A stretch of DNA of 64,000 nucleotides from Dendrobium chrysotoxum (Eukaryota > Streptophyta > Magnoliopsida > Asparagales > Orchidaceae): positions 23,244,729 through 23,308,728 of the forward strand of contig CM034309.1 of assembly GCA_019925795.1 (NCBI GenBank), written 5' to 3'. The notes under the pieces were generated by a model. The model did not search any database. It was not told where the DNA came from and saw nothing but the letters and a program-made list of their open reading frames with translations. A program made the translations under genes and the position numbers. This document shows, piece by piece, positions 58,846-64,000 of this stretch (its first letter is position 1; each line of letters opens with the position of its first letter).

Positions 58846-59484
58846 TTATTTCTTAAGCCTTGATTCCTCCTGAATAAGCATACTCTGTAATTCAGTCACA
58901 TTCCATTTATCCTTAATTATATTATAATTAATTTGGAATGGACCATATTCAGGAGGCAATGAGTTTATAATAAACTGTACAAGGAAGCTTTCACTCACTT
59001 TCATTCCCATGGTATTCAATCTTGCTGTTATATTAGTCATTTCAGTAATGTGCTCATAAATAGTACGAGAACCATCAAATTTCATGGTGGTTAGCATACC
59101 CATTAATGTCCCAGCACGTGACTTATCAGCAGACTCAGATTGAGATATATTCTCCACAAACCTCATAAATTCCTTAGCACTATTAGTTTTTGGAATGATT
59201 GGTTTAATAATGTCTGCTACAGTCATTCGCATAAACATTAGGCTCAGTCTATTTGATCTTTCCCAAACTTCATGAAAAGACTTCTGTTCAACACTGCTTG
59301 TATTAGTAATAGTAGTAGGCTTATCATTAAGTAGTGCAAAATCTAAATCCAAAACTCCTAAATGGAACTGAATTTGTTCACTCCATTCAGAATAATTAAG
59401 CCCATTTAACTTTACAATAGACGAAGCTTGCGAATGAAGAATAACAGAATTAGATGCTGCAAAATAAAAAAATACAAGACTCAC
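58846..59484 (-). pseudogene. Copia Gag, N-terminal part
   Basis: Encodes the capsid-like part of Gag (UBN2/DUF4219 type). It begins with the conserved LNGLNYSEWSEQIQFHLG near residues 27-44, continues with the helical repeat region, and ends MLIQEESRLKK. The TAA at 58846-58848 is a nonsense change; the frame goes on without shift into the zinc knuckle. The first 9-10 residues before ASNSVILHSQ may not be genuine, because a possible splice acceptor lies there. Gag would form the cytoplasmic particle in which reverse transcription occurs. Confidence 0.88.
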
Positions 59485-60306
59485 ACATCGATGATTTGAA
59501 TATTAAATTCAAAAAGCATAAAACAGATTCAGATAACATACAGTTAATCAATAAAATGTATATTGAAGTTCTCCTTTGGGTGATACTACAATATACAACA
59601 ATAATCATAATTGATGCTTAAATTAAAATTCTCATAATTGATAATTATACATACTCCAATTAAATATATTTGTCATCTTTGGATATACTAAATATATTTA
59701 ATTAAGCATAATAATTTATCACACTTATATCCAACAGTACAAAATGACTAATCAACATTTGGGCGATTCTTAAATATTTTGTAGCTATTGAATTTTAATT
59801 ACTCGTAATAAAAAAATTTATAAAAACATCATGTCATTCTATTAATAGCATCACATACTCACGAGTAATTAAATATTATTTAATTGATATTTATGAAACT
59901 TTCTAGTTTGACCACTTTGGTGATTAATAAACTATGCTTGATATAAATATCAAATTAAATAATTACGACAATAATTATTTCAAATAAATGAAATAAATAA
60001 AGAAAATTACTTAATGTACATAATTACATGTAAGAAAAAATATCCTTGAAGGCAAAATATGAATTTACATCATTAATTTTTCATATGACAAATTAATTCA
60101 TAATGAAATAAATAACATAATCTATGTCGGAAAATAAAGTATAAACATAATTAATTTGCTATGAATAAATCGTGACGATATATAATTTGATAACTAATGC
60201 GTTAATTGAAATCAATAACAAATCAAATGAACTTGATTTCATTAGAAAGAAACGTAGAAGAAAGTAAAGAAAACCTTCAACGAAAAATCACAAGTTCGCA
60301 ACCATT
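59485..60306 (-). other. Copia leader
   Basis: About 820 bp of A+T-rich non-coding sequence between primer site and Gag. Just before the conserved Gag start is a T-rich tract plus TTTTGCAG (ending at 59457 on the minus strand), which looks like a splice acceptor. Confidence 0.6.
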
Positions 60307-60318
60307 GCTCTGATACCA
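60307..60318 (-). other. Copia primer binding site
   Basis: The minus strand reads TGGTATCAGAGC, a perfect complement of the plant initiator Met-tRNA 3' end, two bases from the LTR. Confidence 0.96.
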
Positions 60319-60320
60319 CA

Positions 60321-60872
60321 TGTAAACTTAAATAGTTCTCTTACATTCATAAGAACTTCACTTGCATGATCAAGTTCTCTAACTCTTATAAGAACTTGCA
60401 TCATAATTATGTAAAATAAATCGAAATGAAAAATATTTTTACACAATTCTTAAATCCACAAGATCTTGAACAAGATGATTTTCACAAGACTTTAATCAGA
60501 AGAAAATATACCTTGATTCATGTTGAATTCGTTGAATTCTAAACTATGGTTTCTCTCCCTTTTCTCCTTCGCTTTCTTCACTTTCATGAGTTAATTCTCT
60601 ATGGAGCAAATTAACCCCTCATAATGAGAGAGAGAGATGACCGATAGTTATTTCCTGCGGAGTAGTTATAATAACCGTTCATCGGAGTTATTTGATCAAA
60701 CGGTCCATAAACGATTGATCAAATTCTCTTCTTGACCAATAGGATTTCAACATAAATAATTAAATCATTAATTAAGTATGTGGGCCACTTAATAGTTTAT
60801 ATAATTAAATATATATACTTAAAATAATTATTGCGACGTCTCGCATAATTATTCTATTTAATTATTCTAACA
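60321..60872 (-). repeat. Copia 5' LTR
   Basis: This is the upstream LTR on the minus strand. A TATATATATTTAA stretch near 60808-60820 is a possible TATA box for element transcription. Confidence 0.95.
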
Positions 60873-60873
60873 G

Positions 60874-61776
60874 GTTTGACCAAGTATTTTTCTATTTTGG
60901 TTGGATTACATCAAAGATCAGCCTTAAGCCCATATCTTTTTGCTTTAGTCATGAATGTTCTCACTAGACATTGGTAAGAGGCCAGGATGTACTTTGGTGT
61001 ATGCTTTTTGTTGATGATATTCTTCTTGTTGATAAGACTAGAGAGGGAGTTGAAGGTAAACTAGAATTGTGGAGGTCAACCTTAGAGTCTAAAGGTTTTT
61101 GCTTGAGTAGATCTAAAATAGAATATATGGAGTGTAATTTTAGTAATAATAGACCTAGTGAGGGGATTGTGACTTTGGGCGATCAAGTCATTAATAAGAG
61201 TACACGTTTTAGATATATTAGATCTATTGTTCAGAGTGATGGTAAAATAGATAGGGATATTATTAGCGGAATCCAAGTTGGATGGTTGAAGTGGAGGAAT
61301 GCATCGGGCTTATTGTGTGATAGAAAAGTACCCCTCAAACTTAAGGAAAAATTCTATAAGATGGTTGTGAGAACTGCAATGCTTTATGGTGCCGAATGTT
61401 GGTCATTAAAAGAGAAACATAATTTTAAGTTAAGTGTTGCAGAGATGAGGATGCTCAGGTGGATGAGTGGCTTTACCCTTAGAGATAGGATACGAAATGA
61501 GCAAATTCGTGAAAAGGTTGGAGTAGCTCCAGTGGAAAATAAGATTAGAGAGAGTCGCCTTAGATGGTTTGGTCACATAAACGACGTCCTCCTGATGACC
61601 CGGTTAGGAAAGTAGAGGTCTTAGATTTGACTTGTGTTAAGAAAGGTAGAGGTAGACCTAAAATGACTTGGTTAGAAAATATTAGAAATAATCTTTCTTT
61701 ATTAGATTTAAACGAGAATTTGACTTTTAACCAGACACAATGGAGAAAAAGGATTTATGTAGCCGACCCCACGTAG
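60874..61776 (+). pseudogene. RTE LINE reverse transcriptase, C-terminal part
   Basis: This is the C-terminal third of an RTE-clade ORF2, which would copy LINE RNA at the target site. Pieces in order: VGLHQRSALSPYLFALVM (about 60902-60955); CMLFVDDILLVD, the catalytic box where FADD has become FVDD (about 61001-61036); SKGFCLSRSKIEYMECNFS (about 61091-61146); AMLYGAECW; MRMLRWMSG; IRESRLRWFGH; and KKGRGRPKMTWLENI, ending with the conserved VADPT (61776). Defects: an in-frame stop near 60962, a shift before 60971 and a second shift near 61580. The endonuclease domain is absent through 5' truncation. Confidence 0.9.
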
Positions 61777-62026
61777 TGGGATAAAGGCTTGATGTTGTTG
61801 TTGTTGGATACCGGATGTAGAGCTACAATCGAATTTCAATAAAAATATGACTCGTGGCTTAAATATTACACAGCAATATGTAGCTAATACATACAAATAC
61901 ATAATAATATATAACTAAATATAAAGTAATACTTAGAAATACATATTAATACACGAGTCTACGCGTCATATTATCATTGGAGTGCGGACATAGCTCAACT
62001 TCCAGCGTCCGCACGTAATAATTTCT

Positions 62027-63030
62027 ATCATTTGAGATAGCTTTTTAGTTAAAAAAATTTTATTAGAATTTTTTTACTAAAAAACTGCTTTAAAAAAATA
62101 ATAAAGTTGTCACAAATAAAATCTAAATAAAAAGCATCGCAGCATGCCCACTTAATTTAAAATTATCTAATATTTTGATTATGAATGATGGGGGTTGGAG
62201 GATTTAGAATGGGATTGATTGCTAGAACTGATTTTGGAGAATTAGTTTAGGTTTTTGGGGTTTATGATGAAAAGATGAGGTGGAGGTGTGGATGGGAGAA
62301 TCAAAACTAGCTCAATTTGTGTTAGTTTGGGCTGACTTCATTAAACTTTTTAGAGAAAAAAACTTTATGAGAGCTAAATGGTGAGAATTGATTATGGAGG
62401 ATTAGGTTAGGAATTAGAATATAAAGATATGATTTAGAGCTTTCGGTGGAGTTTCAAAAAAGATTAATGGCTAGTGAGAGGTTGAAGAGCAATATTAGGT
62501 TATGATAATAGCTTCTAAGTGAAATTTAAGGTGATTTTAAAGGCTTGGATTATGTTGGCTAGTCTTAGGAGATGTATAGATGGTAGGAAAAGACTTTAGG
62601 GAGGATTAGAATAGAATTTATAATAACAATAATAATAATAATAATAACAACAAAATATAACCAACATTTCCCACTACGACAAAATCTCTCTAACAACTTT
62701 CTTATTGTTTTATAAAGCAGTTTTTTATTACAATTTTTTTTGAATTTAGATTTTTTGTACTAAAAAATTGCTGCATAAACAATAAAAAATCTGTCCTAAA
62801 CGAAGCCTAAAATATTCTCATGCTTGAAAGCTATTAGGCCATCAAATAAATAGCATACAAAGTTCTGGAAAAAAAATCAGTCTACAGCTTCGTTTGAGAC
62901 AACTTTTTTATTGCTTTATTTTTCAGGCTATAATTATAATTTTTCATTTGCTACTATTTTTTTATTACTTTCAAAAAAAATTTATGCTAAAAAAATAGCT
63001 TTCTATGCACTAACTTTACAAAACACTAAA
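62027..63030. mobile_element. Cluster of worn M1-type MITEs
   Basis: Three partial copies: about 62031-62123 ('catttgagatagc' left, 'caaataaaatc' plus TAA right), one ending at 62807 ('aacgaagcc' plus TAA), and one starting at 62886 ('agcttcgtttgagacaac'). All share the 'ttgagacaactttttta' end and an inner 'gtactaaaaa...gctttaa' core. Their outer ends are partly lost. Confidence 0.6.
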
Positions 63031-63500
63031 AAAAAAATAAATAAATACAGTAATGGCCGGAAGAGAAAGCCATTGGCCATAGCATGATTGCACCACTGAG
63101 ATCCAATGGCGAACATCATTGCTGTTTCTCAAAAGCTAAGAGTTATCAATTATGACCAGCCATTGAAACTAACATAAAGAAAAAACCAAAAAAAAATCTA
63201 CAGGGATGAATAAAGAATGACACAAGAGGGGGAGAGACGCGGTGCGTTATGGTAAGTCGAGTCAAGCGCATGACGTAGAGGTTTGGCAAGTTGTTCGCCG
63301 CCGTTGAATGCTGGCAACGTGGCCAGTTGAATTGGTCCAGTTCTGCGTTGTTGATTTACACAGACTTTGGGTTAGTGGGTGGGGAAAATTAGGGAAACAT
63401 CAATATCGACCCACGCACCCACCCACTCACCCACCCACATTACCCAGCTAGCGAGCACTGAGATCCGCATGATAAGTTGTTGTGACCGTGTGAGTGAATA
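63031..63500. promoter_or_regulatory. Low-copy G+C-richer segment with G-tracts on both strands
   Basis: No coding frame is convincing. G-tracts at 63369-63394 on the plus strand and C-tracts at 63410-63445 each fit the four-run G-quadruplex pattern. The composition recalls the upstream region of the GATA gene, so it may belong to a gene beyond the right edge; this is a guess. Confidence 0.35.
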
Positions 63501-63739
63501 GTTTGGGTGTTAGGCTTCATATTTGGTATTATTGTTTAGTCTATGATAGTATTTAGGGTTTCTTTGCTTCAAAGCTTCAAGTTGGTTAGATTATTATTGC
63601 GTGTTAGATATGTCTTAAAGATTGGGATATCTGCCCTGCAATATCTTTCATTTCGATGGTGCTTTAAGGTGAGGATATATGGAATGGATTACATCAAAAT
63701 CATTTTGATTTTTCAAAATTTAGGGGGAATCCAACCTAG

Positions 63740-63868
63740 AGTTTTGTTTGACACAACTTTCTTACTGCTATCTAAAGTAACTTTCAAGTACAAAAATTTT
63801 TAGTTCAAGATATTTTGTACGAAAAAGCTGCTTTAGAAAGTAGAAAGAAAGCTGTCTCAAACGAAGCC
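63740..63868. mobile_element. M1-type MITE
   Basis: A 129-bp palindromic element. The left end is AGTTTTGTTTGACACAAC, and the right end read inward is GGCTTCGTTTGAGACAGC. The inner halves also pair ('aagtacaaaaat' with 'attttgtac'). The TTA/TAA target copies are no longer clear. Confidence 0.7.
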
Positions 63869-64000
63869 TTCGTTGTTGGAATATAGTGTTAGATTCAAAT
63901 GTATTTACGGGTGGCATTCGAATCTTACTAGCAAGCATATATCGAGCTTAAATGAGAGAAAAAAGAAAATTAAAGAGAAATGAGAATTTTAATGATATTA
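63869..64000. other. Right edge, nothing recognised
   Basis: A+T-rich sequence without a recognisable feature. Confidence 0.4.

Larger units (their letters stand above)
54261..60872 (-). mobile_element. Full-length Ty1/copia retrotransposon, defective
   Basis: A 6612-bp element inserted in the LINE, with the 5-bp target duplication GGTTT on both sides (54256-54260, 60873-60877). The LTRs are 552 bp each, begin TG and end CA, and differ at about 17 positions by eye (about 3%), so the insertion is fairly recent. The order from the right is LTR, tRNA-Met primer site, leader, Gag, protease, integrase, reverse transcriptase, RNase H, polypurine tract, LTR: the copia order. Gag-Pol is one frame interrupted by five stop codons and one shift, so this copy cannot make its own proteins. 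Confidence 0.97.
54224..61805 (+). mobile_element. RTE-type LINE, 5'-truncated, split by a copia element
   Basis: The target duplication GGATACCGGATGTAGA lies at 54208-54223 and 61806-61821, 16 of 16 identical. The LINE parts are 54224-54260 and 60873-61805, about 965 bp of LINE sequence after removing the copia element and one GGTTT copy. The 3' end is the (TTG)n-type tail 'ttgatgttgttgttgttg', usual for plant RTE elements. Reading across the copia gap restores the conserved GGLT...VGLHQ stretch, which confirms the join. Confidence 0.88.
54192..62026. mobile_element. M2-like element, outermost layer of a nested insertion
   Basis: The terminal inverted repeats are AGAAATTATTACAT (54192-54205) and the complement of AGAAATTATTACGT (62013-62026), 13 of 14 matching. 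Without the inserted LINE and one target copy the element would be about 240 bp. A 7-bp inner stem TGCGGAC/GTCCGCA is next to the right end. The M2 element at 9253 has related ends (ATTATTACGTGCGGA shared). It has no coding part. The link between the two ends rests on the LINE target duplication that reconnects them. Confidence 0.6.

Noticed and set aside
63543..63803. An 86-codon open frame near the right edge
   Set aside because: It runs into the MITE at 63740 and shows no conserved domain. A real exon cannot be excluded without sequence to the right.

Overview
The window is nuclear DNA of a flowering plant. It is very A+T-rich, has one intron-containing plant-type gene, and is otherwise made of plant transposable elements at many stages of decay: Ty1/copia, Ty3/gypsy LTRs, a Cassandra TRIM, RTE- and L1-type LINE remnants, an hAT element and Tourist-like MITEs. 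The G+C-rich exons of the one gene and the LTR types would fit a non-grass monocot, but I cannot name the species.

Layout. 1-19 kb: an old LTR-like repeat (R1 copy A), a two-LTR element with only about 0.3 kb between its LTRs (R2, 3.6-6.8 kb), a complete Cassandra TRIM with 5S rRNA-derived LTRs (7.25-7.92 kb), small MITEs, and fragments of three gypsy LTR families (R2, R3, R4). 19-39.9 kb: R1 again, including a head-to-tail pair (B about 24.85-28.07 kb, C from about 28.07 kb), a second repeat (R5) on both sides of it, and an Athila-like LTR (R4) ending in a worn primer binding site. 39.9-47.7 kb: an R2 LTR, a gypsy gag relic, three tandem-repeat arrays, an hAT insertion with 8-bp target duplication, and an R3 LTR. 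48.4-51 kb: the only confident host gene, a GATA zinc-finger transcription factor with a G+C-rich upstream region. 52-64 kb: an L1 3' end, then a three-level nest (MITE-like element, RTE LINE inside it, full-length copia inside the LINE), then a MITE cluster and a low-copy G/C-tract region near the right edge.

The most unusual signal is in R1. Two neighbouring stem-loops are kept in all four copies seen, with the same 22-nt length for the first and the same 10-nt spacer, while the bases in their arms change in a pairing-preserving way. Next to them, about 105-bp tandem units each carry another short hairpin whose arms also change together. This is either conserved RNA structure of a retroelement or arm-to-arm copying inside palindromes.

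Host function that can be read is limited to the GATA regulator. The rest is transposon biology, and no element seems able to encode its own proteins now.
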